NCBI GenBank assembly: GCA_945787015.1
Contig: CALZGM010000003.1
Span: 62,001 to 126,000 of the forward strand
From: an uncultured Roseburia sp.
Lineage (GTDB): Bacteria > Bacillota > Clostridia > Lachnospirales > Lachnospiraceae
Direction of reading: 5' to 3'
DNA: 64,000 nucleotides
Of this stretch, positions 7,474-15,787 are shown in pieces. The notes under the pieces are model-generated. The model was not told the DNA's origin, did not search any database, and saw nothing but the letters and a program-made list of their open reading frames with translations. Positions within the stretch are counted from its first letter, which is position 1. Every line of letters begins with the position of its first letter. Both the position numbers and the translations under genes were made by a program.

Positions 7474-7926
7474 ATGAAGTGTCCTTTTTGTGGAAGTGAT
7501 AATACCAGAGTAATTGATTCGAGACCGGCGGACGATAATACTTCCATTCGCCGTCGCAGACTCTGTGACGATTGCGGCAAGCGTTTTACTACTTATGAGA
7601 AGGTGGAGACGATTCCGTTAATTGTGATAAAGAAGGATAATAATCGAGAACAGTATGACCGTTCTAAGATTGAAGCCGGAGTACTTCGTGCATGCCATAA
7701 GAGACCGATTTCTGTGGGACAAATTAATCAGTTGGTGGATGAGGTTGAGACAGAAATTTTCAATCGTGAGGAAAAAGAAATTTCAAGTACTTTAATCGGT
7801 GAAATTGTTATGAATAAGATTAAAGATTTGGATTCTGTAGCATATGTACGTTTTGCGTCTGTTTATCGTGAATTTAAGGACGTTAATACCTTTATGAGTG
7901 AGTTGAAAAAAGTACTGGAGCGTTAA
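7474..7926 (+). CDS. nrdR: Transcriptional repressor NrdR
   Basis: A 150-residue repressor of ribonucleotide reductase genes. The zinc ribbon MKCPFCGS with CDDCGKRF occupies residues 1-37 and the ATP-cone (residues about 49-139) starts IVIKKDNNREQYDRSKI. It senses dATP/ATP through the cone and binds NrdR boxes. ATG 7474 follows GGAGG. The length and motifs are standard. No nrd gene is in the window, so its targets lie elsewhere. It has its own promoter and is followed 24 bases later by a small gene of unknown function. Confidence 0.97.
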   Translation: MKCPFCGSDNTRVIDSRPADDNTSIRRRRLCDDCGKRFTTYEKVETIPLIVIKKDNNREQYDRSKIEAGVLRACHKRPISVGQINQLVDEVETEIFNREEKEISSTLIGEIVMNKIKDLDSVAYVRFASVYREFKDVNTFMSELKKVLER

Positions 7927-7950
7927 TTTTCAGTAAAAGGAGCTATTTAT

Positions 7951-8334
7951 ATGAATATATCAGGAATTCGCACGAGCGCGGGTTTTTATGATTACAATAT
8001 AATAAAGCAGAATGAGATACGAAGCCAGCAGATTCAGGAAGCAAAGACCGTTGCCAATAATCAGGAAGTGGAAGAAGAACGTGTAGAGACACTTTCTGCT
8101 GCACTTAAGGAAGATCATGGTGCAAGGGATTTTGCAGAGAGATATCAACCGGATGCTGTATATGAATTAAAGGGAGCAGATAGTGATATAACGAAACTGG
8201 ATGTGGAAAAAGCCATTTCGGATATGCAAAAGGATGTGGTATTAGAGCAGTATCAGTTCTTTGTCGGAAAGAGTGCTGCTCAGACAATAACGGATTCGCT
8301 TTTTGACCGTGACAGCGAGAATTTTATGTTATAA
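7951..8334 (+). CDS. Hypothetical 127-residue protein
   Basis: Not recognised. A soluble, acidic protein beginning MNISGIRTSAGFYDYNIIKQ, with a Gln/Glu-rich helical middle (residues 20-55) and an alpha-helical C-terminal half ending FDRDSENFML. There is no signal peptide or membrane segment. The Met-Asn-Ile-Ser-Gly opening and helical layout loosely recall small flagella-associated proteins, but no flagellar gene lies nearby, so I do not assign that. GGAGC precedes ATG 7951. It follows nrdR directly and ends before a strong terminator, so both are probably one transcript. Confidence 0.7.
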   Translation: MNISGIRTSAGFYDYNIIKQNEIRSQQIQEAKTVANNQEVEEERVETLSAALKEDHGARDFAERYQPDAVYELKGADSDITKLDVEKAISDMQKDVVLEQYQFFVGKSAAQTITDSLFDRDSENFML

Positions 8335-8346
8335 ACAAGAGTTATA

Positions 8347-8379
8347 GGGGACAATTCTTAGAGTAATTGTCCCCTTTTT
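8347..8379 (+). terminator. Rho-independent terminator
   Basis: GGGGACAATT and AATTGTCCCC form a perfect 10-bp stem with an 8-base loop and five T after it, ending the nrdR unit. Confidence 0.9.
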
Positions 8380-8390
8380 CATGATTTATG

Positions 8391-8425
8391 ATAATAGAAA
8401 GTGCGCTCTGCGAACTTTCTATTAT
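8391..8425. repeat. 35-bp palindromic repeat, copy 1
   Basis: Perfect 12-bp arms ATAATAGAAAGT and ACTTTCTATTAT enclose 11 bases containing GCTCTGC. A near-identical element is at 15379-15413, a weaker one at 29029-29061, and single arms at 12684-12695 and 61322-61333. It is a small dispersed intergenic palindrome. Confidence 0.75.
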
Positions 8426-8472
8426 ATATGCGAGTAGCGAGCACCGCGCTAACTTGAGAATAGGAGTATGGA

Positions 8473-9009
8473 ATGTTAGAACGGTTTTACCCGAAGGAAT
8501 ATTTAGATTCTACCTATATGATTGATTTTGAAAGATTTTATAATGCAGGATATCGGGGTGTGATTTTTGATATTGATAATACACTGGTTCGTCATGGAGA
8601 GCCTGCAGATGAGCGTGCCATTGCCTTGTTTTTGCAATTGCAGAAATTAGGATTTAAAAGTGTACTTTTGTCAAATAATAAAGAACCACGGGTGAAAATG
8701 TTTTTTGACAAAGTGGCAGCAAGTCATTATATTTATAAGGCAAGCAAACCCAACCCCAAAAATTATCAGAAAGCAATGGAATGGATGGGGTGTGACAGGA
8801 CCAATACACTTTTTGTAGGTGACCAGATTTTTACTGATGTCTATGGTGCGAATCTGGCGGGAATTTACAGTATTTTGGTAAAACCGATTCATCCTAAAGA
8901 AGAAATTCAGATTGTTTTAAAACGATATTTGGAAAAAATCGTATTATATTTTTATAAAAGACGCAAAATAAGTGGAGGAAATGAAGATGAAAATTGCAAT
9001 CGGAAATGA
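8473..9009 (+). CDS. yqeG: YqeG family HAD-type phosphatase
   Basis: A 178-residue HAD superfamily (IIIA) phosphatase. Motif I is FDIDNTLV (nucleophile Asp and acid Asp, residues about 35-42), motif II LLSNN, and motif III/IV KPNPKNY with FVGDQIFTDVYGAN. In Bacillus yqeG belongs to a conserved cluster but its substrate is not firmly known. ATG 8473 is 7 bases after GGAG. The final codons overlap the rpiB start by 23 bases, so the two are translationally coupled. Confidence 0.9.
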   Translation: MLERFYPKEYLDSTYMIDFERFYNAGYRGVIFDIDNTLVRHGEPADERAIALFLQLQKLGFKSVLLSNNKEPRVKMFFDKVAASHYIYKASKPNPKNYQKAMEWMGCDRTNTLFVGDQIFTDVYGANLAGIYSILVKPIHPKEEIQIVLKRYLEKIVLYFYKRRKISGGNEDENCNRK

Positions 9010-9433
9010 TCATGCAGCAACAGATTTAAAATTTACAATCATGGAATATGTGAAGGAACTTGGGCATGAGGTAATTAATTTTGGTACAGACGGGTATGAT
9101 AGCTGTGACTATCCGGAGTTTGGAGAGAAGGTTGGACGAGCTGTCGTATCAGGGGAAGCGGATTGTGGTATTTTAATTTGTGGTACAGGTGTAGGTATTT
9201 CAATCGCTGCCAATAAAGTGAATGGGGTGCGTGCGGCAGTATGCTCTGATTGTGCAACTGCAAGACTTGTAAAAGAGCATAATAATGCAAATATTCTGGC
9301 TTTTGGAGCCAGAATTGTAGGTCCTGAGCTTGCAAAAGATATTGTAAAAGCATATTTGGATGCAGAATTTCAGGGAGCAAGACACCAGAGACGGATTGAT
9401 ATGCTTAGTGAAATCGAAAAACGAAACGTATAG
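8987..9433 (+). CDS. rpiB: Ribose-5-phosphate isomerase B
   Basis: A 148-residue isomerase of the RpiB/LacAB family converting ribose-5-phosphate and ribulose-5-phosphate. Start KIAIGNDHAA, the phosphate loop GTGVGISIAANK and the catalytic cysteine segment AAVCSDCATARL are clear. I chose ATG 8987, eight bases after GGAGG; the in-frame GTG 8972 and ATG 8981 are too near that site. With rpe at the left end of the window, the cell has two non-oxidative pentose phosphate enzymes here, but they are in different operons. Confidence 0.95.
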   Translation: MKIAIGNDHAATDLKFTIMEYVKELGHEVINFGTDGYDSCDYPEFGEKVGRAVVSGEADCGILICGTGVGISIAANKVNGVRAAVCSDCATARLVKEHNNANILAFGARIVGPELAKDIVKAYLDAEFQGARHQRRIDMLSEIEKRNV

Positions 9434-9460
9434 TAGTATCTCGCTAATGGAAAAAAATAC

Positions 9461-9489
9461 TTGAAATGTAGCAATATTTATTATAAAAT
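9461..9489 (+). promoter_or_regulatory. Probable promoter of efp
   Basis: TTGAAA at 9461-9466 and TAAAAT at 9484-9489, 17 bases apart, ahead of a 54-base leader ending AAGGAGG. Confidence 0.6.
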
Positions 9490-9543
9490 AAGAGAATGAG
9501 AGAGCTTTTGGGCTTGTACGCAATTTTAAGGAGGAAATAGTTC

Positions 9544-10101
9544 ATGATTTCAGCAGGCGATTTCAGAAATGGTATCACTATTGAATTAGAAGGTAACATT
9601 TTTCAGATTATCGAATTCCAGCACGTTAAACCGGGTAAAGGCGCAGCGTTTGTAAGAACAAAATTAAAAAATATTAAGAGTGGCGGTGTAGTTGAAAAAA
9701 CTTTCAGACCTACAGAAAAATGTCCGCAGGCGCGTATTGATCGTAAAGATTATCAGTACTTATATGCTGACGGCGATTTATACTACTTTATGGATGTTGA
9801 GACATACGATCAGATTGCATTATCTGCAAATGATATCGGTGATGCTTTAAAATTTGTAAAAGAGAACGAAATGTGTAAATTATGTTCCCATAATGGCAGC
9901 GTATTCTCTGTAGAACCACCATTATTCGTAGAATTAGAGATTACAGATACAGAGCCGGGTTTCAAAGGTGATACAGCTACAGGTGCTACAAAGCCGGCTG
10001 TTGTTGAGACTGGTGCTACTGTATATGTTCCATTGTTCGTTGAACAGGGCGATGTCATCAAGATTGACACACGTACAGGCGAATATCTGAGCCGTGTATA
10101 A
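9544..10101 (+). CDS. efp: Elongation factor P
   Basis: A 185-residue tRNA-mimicking factor that relieves ribosome stalling at proline runs. It has the N-terminal KOW-like domain with the modification loop [14 protein letters not shown], in which the lysine after PG is the usual modified residue, then two OB domains ending [21 protein letters not shown] lies ahead of ATG 9544. No dedicated modification enzyme (EpmA or YmfI type) is beside it. It has its own promoter and a strong terminator, so it is monocistronic. Confidence 0.97.
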   Translation: MISAGDFRNGITIELEGNIFQIIEFQHVKPGKGAAFVRTKLKNIKSGGVVEKTFRPTEKCPQARIDRKDYQYLYADGDLYYFMDVETYDQIALSANDIGDALKFVKENEMCKLCSHNGSVFSVEPPLFVELEITDTEPGFKGDTATGATKPAVVETGATVYVPLFVEQGDVIKIDTRTGEYLSRV

Positions 10102-10139
10102 TTTTGATAGGTGCAATATATAACAAATAGGAAGCTAAA

Positions 10140-10171
10140 AGCTAGGAGTGTTGATTCTCCTAGCTTTTTTT
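10140..10171. terminator. Terminator between convergent genes efp and the flippase
   Basis: AGCTAGGAG and CTCCTAGCT form a perfect 9-bp stem, with seven T on the + strand side. On the opposite strand it is followed by CTTTTAGC, so it may also serve the minus-strand gene. Confidence 0.85.
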
Positions 10172-10176
10172 GCGTG

Positions 10177-11475
10177 CTAAGAAACCTTATAAAGTGCATA
10201 CAAAGCCAGTACGGACATAAAAATATGGCTTGCAATCAGACCGTACATATAGCCGGAAATGCCCCAATAGGGAATGCCAAAATAAACAAACAGGATGCGG
10301 ACAATGCAGCCGGCAAGCCCAAGGTAAAAGGTTAACTTTGGATATCCGAGACCGTGCAGGATGCTGTTTAGTGTACTGCTCAAGTAGAGAAATGGACAAA
10401 TCCAGCTTAGGGTTTTGATAAAAGTCCCGGACAGGGCATTTGCAAAAATCAAATTACCGATAAACGGACCGAGCAGCAAAAATCCCAGACAGGCTGCGAA
10501 ACCAAGAATAAGACAGGATTCTACGGTACGTCGTATGGTAGTTCGGATGTGTGCATGGTTTTCTCTCGCCTGTGCTTCCGCAATGGTCGGAAGCAGAATG
10601 ACAGAGATAGAATTTGTAATTACCGACGGAAACATAATTATGGAAATAGACATTCCGGTTAAGACTCCAAAAACACTTAAGGCTTCTCTTGAGGTATAAC
10701 CAAATACTTCTAAGCGGCTCGGAATAAGCACCTGCTCCATACTATTGAAAAGATTGAGAATCAATCGCGTGGCGCTAAGCGGAACTGCCATGGAAAGCAA
10801 TTCACGTCCATAAGAGAGTTTCGGAAGAAAACTGATTTTCAGTCTCATAAAGCTTAAAGAAACAAGCATACCTGCGATTTCCCCAAAGACAAGTCCTAAT
10901 ACAGCCAGTGAAAGGGTAATGCTTTTTCCCCGCTCGTTTAAAATGCTGTCTATCAGATAAACGCTGCCTACACGGACAATCTGTTCCATTAGTTGAGAAA
11001 AAGCAGGAACAGCAGCTTGTTTTTTCCCATAGTAGTAGCCGTTGATACAGGCATGGATACAACACGGCACGTAAGAAAAAGAAATAATTTTTAACAGGGA
11101 GGCACACCTTGATTCTCCCAAATAGGCATTGGCGATAAAGTCTGAGTAGGTAAAAAGCAGGGCACCGGTTAACAGAGAAAGGGCAGTAGAAAGTAACAGC
11201 CCCATTTGTAAATAGGCTCTTGCATCCTGTGGCTTGCCGTTCCCAACTGATTTAGAAACATAACGGGAAATAGCAGTTTGAATACCGGCAGAAGTTAGGG
11301 AAAAACAGATGCCCATAACCGGAAAAATTAATTGATAAATACCAAGTGCTTCTGCACCAATTCTGCGAGATAGGAATATTTTATAGAAGAAGCCAATAAT
11401 GCGAGAAAGGACACCTGCTGCAGTTAACAGTATGGCGCCACTGAGCAAAGGATGTTTCGGTAATGTTTTTTTCAA
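10177..11475 (-). CDS. MOP-superfamily flippase, SpoVB-like
   Basis: A polytopic membrane protein of 432 residues with about 12-14 hydrophobic segments, in the polysaccharide-flippase family that includes SpoVB and MurJ-like proteins. The opening GAILLTAAGVLSRIIGFFYK and LGIYQLIFPVMG are typical of SpoVB. Such proteins flip lipid-linked precursors during envelope or spore cortex synthesis. I prefer the TTG at 11475, which has AAGGGG just upstream on the minus strand; a longer ATG start at 11538 would overlap the divergent cysteine desulfurase start. The exact substrate cannot be told from sequence. Confidence 0.85.
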   Translation of the reverse strand: MKKTLPKHPLLSGAILLTAAGVLSRIIGFFYKIFLSRRIGAEALGIYQLIFPVMGICFSLTSAGIQTAISRYVSKSVGNGKPQDARAYLQMGLLLSTALSLLTGALLFTYSDFIANAYLGESRCASLLKIISFSYVPCCIHACINGYYYGKKQAAVPAFSQLMEQIVRVGSVYLIDSILNERGKSITLSLAVLGLVFGEIAGMLVSLSFMRLKISFLPKLSYGRELLSMAVPLSATRLILNLFNSMEQVLIPSRLEVFGYTSREALSVFGVLTGMSISIIMFPSVITNSISVILLPTIAEAQARENHAHIRTTIRRTVESCLILGFAACLGFLLLGPFIGNLIFANALSGTFIKTLSWICPFLYLSSTLNSILHGLGYPKLTFYLGLAGCIVRILFVYFGIPYWGISGYMYGLIASHIFMSVLALYALYKVS

Positions 11476-11529
11476 TTTAGCCCCTTGAAAAAGCTTTATC
11501 AGTTTAGTATATGTGAAGGATGTGAAAAA

Positions 11530-12672
11530 ATGAATCAACAGATTTATTTAGATAATGCGGCAACCACGCGGATGGCCGATGCAGTCAGGGTTGAAATGGA
11601 ACCCTATTTAGGAGAAAACTTTGGAAACGCCTCCACTTCCTATGGCGTAGGTCAGGTGTCCAAAGAAGCAATGGAGAAATCCCGCGACATCATTGCGGGT
11701 ACGCTTCAGGCAAATAAAGAAGAAATTTTTTTTACCTCAGGCGGTTCGGAATCAGATAACTGGGCAATCAAAGGAATTGCCGGAGCCTTAAAGAATGTGG
11801 GACATCATATTATTACCAGTTCTATTGAGCATCATGCGGTGTTAAATTCCTGTGAGTATTTAGAACGATTAGGATACGAAGTTACCTACTTAAAACCGGA
11901 TGCATATGGAATTGTATCGCCGGAGGCAGTGCAGGCGGCAATCAGACCGGATACGACCTTGATTTCGATTATGTTTGCCAATAACGAAGTCGGTACGATT
12001 GAGCCAATTGCACAGATTGGACGGGTGGCAAGAGAGCATCATATTTTATTCCACACAGATGCAGTACAGGCATATGCACAGGTTCCATTATCCATGGCAA
12101 CGCTTCCGGTGGATTTGCTCAGTGCCAGCTCCCATAAATTTCATGGACCAAAGGGTGTTGGTTTCTTATATGTGAGAGATGGCGTTAATATGCCATCATT
12201 TATTCATGGTGGTGGACAGGAAAAAGGAAAACGAGCCGGTACGGAGAATATTGCAGGAATTGTGGGCATGGGAAAAGCAGCAGAACTGGCTCATGAAAAT
12301 ATGCGCAGACGAATCCGTTGGGAAATTCAGTTGCGAAATTATCTGATTGAGCGTGTGCTGCATGAAATACCGGATTCCCGATTGAACGGGCATCGTTCCA
12401 TGCGGTTGCCGGGAAATGCGAATTTTAGTTTTAAGGGGGTGGAAGGCGGTGCATTGCTTATTCTATTAGAGGAAGATGGCATCTGTGCTTCCGGTGGCTC
12501 CGCCTGCAACACAGGAGAAAGCCGTATATCTTATGTGATAGAAGAACTTGGGGTACCGATGGAGTATGCACCGGGAACTATTCGCTTCTCAATGTGTGGT
12601 GATACTACGAAAGCGGAAGTGGATGTAGCAATCGCATCGCTTAAGAAAAATGTGGCAAAACTGAAGCTATAA
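11530..12672 (+). CDS. Cysteine desulfurase, NifS/IscS family
   Basis: A 380-residue PLP enzyme that removes sulfur from cysteine for Fe-S clusters or thiolation. Seen: YLDNAATTRM at the start, the PLP-contacting SIEHHAVLN, HTDAVQA, the PLP lysine in SASSHKFHGPKGVGF, and the loop CASGGSACNTG carrying the active-site cysteine. ATG 11530 with AAGGA upstream is preferred to an earlier in-frame codon at 11485. It is not next to iscU or thiI, so its acceptor is unknown. It is divergent from the flippase gene, with starts about 55 bases apart. Confidence 0.93.
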   Translation: MNQQIYLDNAATTRMADAVRVEMEPYLGENFGNASTSYGVGQVSKEAMEKSRDIIAGTLQANKEEIFFTSGGSESDNWAIKGIAGALKNVGHHIITSSIEHHAVLNSCEYLERLGYEVTYLKPDAYGIVSPEAVQAAIRPDTTLISIMFANNEVGTIEPIAQIGRVAREHHILFHTDAVQAYAQVPLSMATLPVDLLSASSHKFHGPKGVGFLYVRDGVNMPSFIHGGGQEKGKRAGTENIAGIVGMGKAAELAHENMRRRIRWEIQLRNYLIERVLHEIPDSRLNGHRSMRLPGNANFSFKGVEGGALLILLEEDGICASGGSACNTGESRISYVIEELGVPMEYAPGTIRFSMCGDTTKAEVDVAIASLKKNVAKLKL

Positions 12673-12694
12673 AAACTGAAGCTATAATAGAAAG

Positions 12695-12743
12695 TGAACT
12701 TTTACATTGGAGGTGTTTAGAAAAATGTAGAAGTTCATTTTTT
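12695..12743 (+). terminator. Terminator after the desulfurase
   Basis: TGAACTTTTACATT and AATGTAGAAGTTCA pair over 14 bases with one G-T, then TTTTTTA. Just before it a 15-base tandem duplication (AAACTGAAGCTATAA) spans the stop codon, and one arm of the dispersed palindrome (12684-12695) overlaps the stem. Confidence 0.8.
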
Positions 12744-12785
12744 ATGTTGTGTATTCAGATATAGAATTGCTTGTGTGAAATAGAA

Positions 12786-12846
12786 GTTGACAAGGAAACA
12801 ATCTTATTATATAGTGAGTGAGAAGAAAATGTTGACGAGGAAACAA
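12786..12846 (+). promoter_or_regulatory. Promoter of the MarR gene with two 16-bp direct repeats
   Basis: TTGACA at 12787-12792 and TATAGT at 12810-12815, spacing 17. The -35 box lies in GTTGACAAGGAAACAA (12786-12801), which recurs as GTTGACGAGGAAACAA (12831-12846) over the MarR ribosome site. Placement over the -35 box and the start region suits a self-regulatory operator. Confidence 0.6.
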
Positions 12847-12847
12847 A

Positions 12848-13312
12848 ATGAAAGAACAACAAATTTTATTAAAAGAAATTGCATTGATGTTGGAACGACA
12901 GGACATGCTCTCGAAACTAACCGAGAATGTCTGCCTGGACGAGTATGGTTATTCAGAGACACACTGCATTGATTACATAGGAAAGTTAGAACTGCCAAAT
13001 GTGACGAAGGTGGCAGAGCACATGCAGATGACCCGTGGCGCCATTAGTAAGATGACCAAAAAATTGCTTGCCAAAGGCTTGATTGAGAAATATACGCTGG
13101 AGAACAATAAAAAAGAAGTATATTTCCGCCTGACAGCTAGTGGAATGGAGCTTTACAAGGAGCATGAGAAGCGGCATAAGCTTTGGGAGAAACGTGATAC
13201 GCAGTTTTTGGAGCGTTATTCTAAGGATGAAATTGAGATTATCACCAAGTTTATGAAGGAATTTAATGTTTATCTGGAAGAACAGATAGAAGCACATACG
13301 AATGAAGTGTAA
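12848..13312 (+). CDS. MarR-family transcriptional regulator
   Basis: A 154-residue winged-helix repressor. The DNA-binding part is THCIDYIGKLELPNVTKVAEHM followed by TRGAISKMTKKLLAKGLIEK, and the wing is NNKKEVYFRLTASG. Flanking helices would dimerise it. Ligand unknown. It ends inside the upstream region of a decarboxylase gene (overlapping a longer possible start by 11 bases), so the decarboxylase is a likely target or operon partner. Its own control region carries direct repeats. Confidence 0.9.
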   Translation: MKEQQILLKEIALMLERQDMLSKLTENVCLDEYGYSETHCIDYIGKLELPNVTKVAEHMQMTRGAISKMTKKLLAKGLIEKYTLENNKKEVYFRLTASGMELYKEHEKRHKLWEKRDTQFLERYSKDEIEIITKFMKEFNVYLEEQIEAHTNEV

Positions 13313-13352
13313 CAAGGAATACGAGGAAATAGACAGAAAGGATACACCTACT

Positions 13353-14639
13353 ATGAAAAAAGAGACATTTGTAACAAAAGCACAATTAGAGGAAATTGTA
13401 AAAAAATATCCGACCCCATTCCATTTATATGATGAAGCCGGCATCCGTAAAAATGCGCAGGCAGTAAAGGAAGCATTTGCATGGAATCCGGGTTTTCGTG
13501 AGTACTTTGCAGTAAAGGCAACTCCAAATCCATACATTTTAAATATTTTAAAGGACTATGACTGTGGGTGTGACTGTTCTTCTTTGACAGAATTGATGCT
13601 TGCCCAGTCCCAGCATTTTGACGGGGAGCATATCATGTTTTCTGCAAATGACGTTCCGGCAGAAGAATTTGCTTATGCAGCCGAATTAGGTGCAACCATT
13701 AACCTAGATGATTTTACCCATATTGACTTTTTGGAGAAAACCATCGGCTACATTCCTAAGACCATCAGCTGCCGCTACAATCCGGGCGGAGTCTTTAAAA
13801 TGAGTAACGGAATCATGGATAATCCGGGTGATTCTAAGTATGGTTTTACCTATGATCAGCTTGTGGAAGGATTTAAAATCTTAAAGGAAAAAGGTGCAAA
13901 ACGTTTTGGCGTACATGCATTTTTAGCAAGTAATACAGTGACAAATGAGTACTATCCGGTGCTGGCAAGACAGCTATTTGAATTGGTTGTGGATTTAAAA
14001 GAAAAAACCGGCTGCGATATTAAGTTTGTAAATTTATCAGGCGGCGTTGGCGTTGCCTATAAACCGGATCAGGAGCCAAACGATATTTATGCAATCGGTG
14101 AGGGCGTTAGAAAGGCTTTCGAGGAAGTATTGGTCCCGGCTGGTATGGGCGATGTTGCCATTTATTCTGAGATGGGACGTTTTATGTTGGCACCATATGG
14201 TTGCCTTGTGACAACTGCGATTCATGAAAAACACACCTACAAGGAATACATCGGTGTAGATGCCTGCGCAGCAAACCTGATGAGACCGGCAGTTTACGGG
14301 GCTTATCATCACATTACTGTTATGGGCAAGGAAAATGCACCTCATGACCACAAATATGATGTGGTAGGTTCTCTCTGTGAGAACTGTGATAAGTTTGCCA
14401 TTGACCGGATGTTACCGGAAATTGAAAAGGGTGACCTTTTAGTGATTCATGATACCGGTGCACATGGCTTCTCCATGGGATACAATTACAATGGACGCCT
14501 TCGTTCTGCAGAGGTCCTGCTAAAGGAAGATAAAACCACCCAGCTGATTCGTCGTGCGGAGACTCCGAGAGACTATTTTGCAACTTTTGATTGTTTTGAT
14601 ATATTAAAGGATATGAAGCATCCGGAAGATAAAGAATGA
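13353..14639 (+). CDS. lysA: Diaminopimelate decarboxylase-like PLP enzyme
   Basis: A 428-residue fold-III (alanine racemase-like) PLP decarboxylase. Visible elements are YFAVKATPNP with the PLP lysine, CDCSSLTEL, the glycine loop LSGGVGVAYKP, YSEMGRFMLAPYG and the cross-site motif SLCENCDKFA. Two positions depart from ordinary LysA (EMGR in place of EPGR, CENCD in place of CESGD), as in a distinct clade usually annotated as diaminopimelate decarboxylase. It would make lysine from meso-diaminopimelate. ATG 13353 follows AAAGGA. It is in line with marR and overlaps the next gene by ATGA. Other substrates such as carboxynorspermidine cannot be excluded. Confidence 0.8.
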   Translation: MKKETFVTKAQLEEIVKKYPTPFHLYDEAGIRKNAQAVKEAFAWNPGFREYFAVKATPNPYILNILKDYDCGCDCSSLTELMLAQSQHFDGEHIMFSANDVPAEEFAYAAELGATINLDDFTHIDFLEKTIGYIPKTISCRYNPGGVFKMSNGIMDNPGDSKYGFTYDQLVEGFKILKEKGAKRFGVHAFLASNTVTNEYYPVLARQLFELVVDLKEKTGCDIKFVNLSGGVGVAYKPDQEPNDIYAIGEGVRKAFEEVLVPAGMGDVAIYSEMGRFMLAPYGCLVTTAIHEKHTYKEYIGVDACAANLMRPAVYGAYHHITVMGKENAPHDHKYDVVGSLCENCDKFAIDRMLPEIEKGDLLVIHDTGAHGFSMGYNYNGRLRSAEVLLKEDKTTQLIRRAETPRDYFATFDCFDILKDMKHPEDKE

Positions 14640-15382
14640 GTATAGATCAGGCACGTTTTGACAGAGCCAGGGAAAAAATAATCGGAAGAAACAGAATGCG
14701 TCAGGGAATCGGTACGCTTTCGGAGAAAACCATGCACGCAGTATTGAAGAATTATTATGCGCCGGATGAGGACATGCATGAGATTCCGATTGAAAATTAT
14801 GTGGCAGATATTTATACGGGAACGGAAATTATTGAAGTACAGACCCGCGCGATGAACCGTATGCGAAAAAAACTGGATGCTTTTTTGCCACTTTATCCTG
14901 TGACGATTGTTTATCCGATTCCAAGAGAAAAATGGCTCTATTGGATTGACGAAGAGACCGGAGAGGTGTCAAAGAAACGGAAATCGCCCAAGAAAGGCAA
15001 TGTTTATGAGTCGTTTGTAGAGCTGTATAAAATCAGACCATACTTATCGCATCCAAATTTGAGATTGCGGCTGGATTTAATCGATATGGAAGAGTACCGG
15101 CTATTAAACGGCTGGAGTCATGACAGAAAAAAAGGAAGCGAACGTTATGACCGTATTCCTACTGCATTTGCAGAGGAAATTTGCATTGACTGTGTCAGGG
15201 ATTATATGCAGCTGATTCCCTTTGAACTGCCGGAGCAGTTTACAGTAAAGGATTTTGCAAAGCAGACGAAAATTCCTGCCAGATTGGCCGGAACCATATT
15301 ATTGATTTTTTATGATCTAAAACTGGTGAACCGTGTAGGAAAGAGCGGGAACAGTTATATTTATGAAGTGAATGAAGAATAA
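14636..15382 (+). CDS. Unknown protein with PD-(D/E)XK-like N-terminus
   Basis: A 248-residue cytosolic protein with no recognised name. Residues 28-72 read LSEKTMHAVLKNYY, then VADIYTGTEIIEVQT, giving E30, D58 and E67-V-Q69, spaced like the catalytic E...D...E-x-K/Q of PD-(D/E)XK nucleases; a helix and strand (KLDAFLPLYPVTIVYPI) follow as expected. The C-terminal part (about 200-248) resembles a winged helix: FTVKDFAKQTKIPARLAGTILLIFYDL. So it could be a nuclease-like protein with a DNA-binding tail. It is coupled to the decarboxylase by a four-base overlap. The functional reading is inference only. Confidence 0.75.
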   Translation: MSIDQARFDRAREKIIGRNRMRQGIGTLSEKTMHAVLKNYYAPDEDMHEIPIENYVADIYTGTEIIEVQTRAMNRMRKKLDAFLPLYPVTIVYPIPREKWLYWIDEETGEVSKKRKSPKKGNVYESFVELYKIRPYLSHPNLRLRLDLIDMEEYRLLNGWSHDRKKGSERYDRIPTAFAEEICIDCVRDYMQLIPFELPEQFTVKDFAKQTKIPARLAGTILLIFYDLKLVNRVGKSGNSYIYEVNEE

Positions 15383-15413
15383 TAGAAAGTACGCTCTGCA
15401 AACTTTCTATTAT
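15379..15413. repeat. 35-bp palindromic repeat, copy 2
   Basis: The same 12-bp arms as the copy at 8391-8425, with only two differences in the 11-base centre. It overlaps the stop codon of the preceding gene and is followed by CATGAAA, which also follows the single arm at 61322-61333. Confidence 0.75.
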
Positions 15414-15417
15414 CATG

Positions 15418-15461
15418 AAAAAAAGATGGCAACGCGATACTCGGCGATGTCATCTTTTTTT
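15418..15461. terminator. Bidirectional terminator
   Basis: AAAAAAAGATGGCA pairs with TGTCATCTTTTTTT around GCGATACTCGGCG (one mismatch). A run of A on one side and T on the other lets it stop both the + strand gene before it and the - strand pair after it. Confidence 0.8.
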
Positions 15462-15479
15462 ATGAAAAGGAGGAATGTA

Positions 15480-15770
15480 TTAGTAGTTGCTTAGCAATAA
15501 TTTGCGCTTGTAAACCGGGTCAAGCTGGTCGATGGTGCGACGTGCCTGACAGTAGCGGTTAGGATTTGTAGAAATTACATACATTTGCTTGGCACCATGG
15601 AATCTTTCGCGAAGAAAAAACGGAATGGTAATCCAGTTCTTGGTAAAAGGAATACTATTATTGATTAAGAGCTGGGTGGCTTCATTACTGATACGTTCAT
15701 TTGTGGTCCAACATAATTCAATGTCTTTATCAATGTCTTTACTTTTTCCAAGCTTTACTATGTTCTTCAT
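15480..15770 (-). CDS. Hypothetical 96-residue protein paired with an XRE regulator
   Basis: Not recognised. A basic protein reading MKNIVKLGKSKDIDKDIEL at the start and VYKRKLLLSNY at the end, without membrane segments. It has an excellent ribosome site (GGAGG five bases before ATG 15770) and starts 17 bases after the stop of a HigA-like regulator on the same strand. This two-gene layout and size suggest a toxin-antitoxin-like or phage-derived pair, but no known toxin motif is visible, so the role stays open. Confidence 0.65.
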   Translation of the reverse strand: MKNIVKLGKSKDIDKDIELCWTTNERISNEATQLLINNSIPFTKNWITIPFFLRERFHGAKQMYVISTNPNRYCQARRTIDQLDPVYKRKLLLSNY

Positions 15771-15787
15771 AAGTTCCTCCGGGTATA

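Noticed and set aside
10111-10699. Plus-strand open frames opposite the flippase gene
   Set aside because: They lie inside the minus-strand SpoVB-like gene, have no ribosome sites and show no family motifs.
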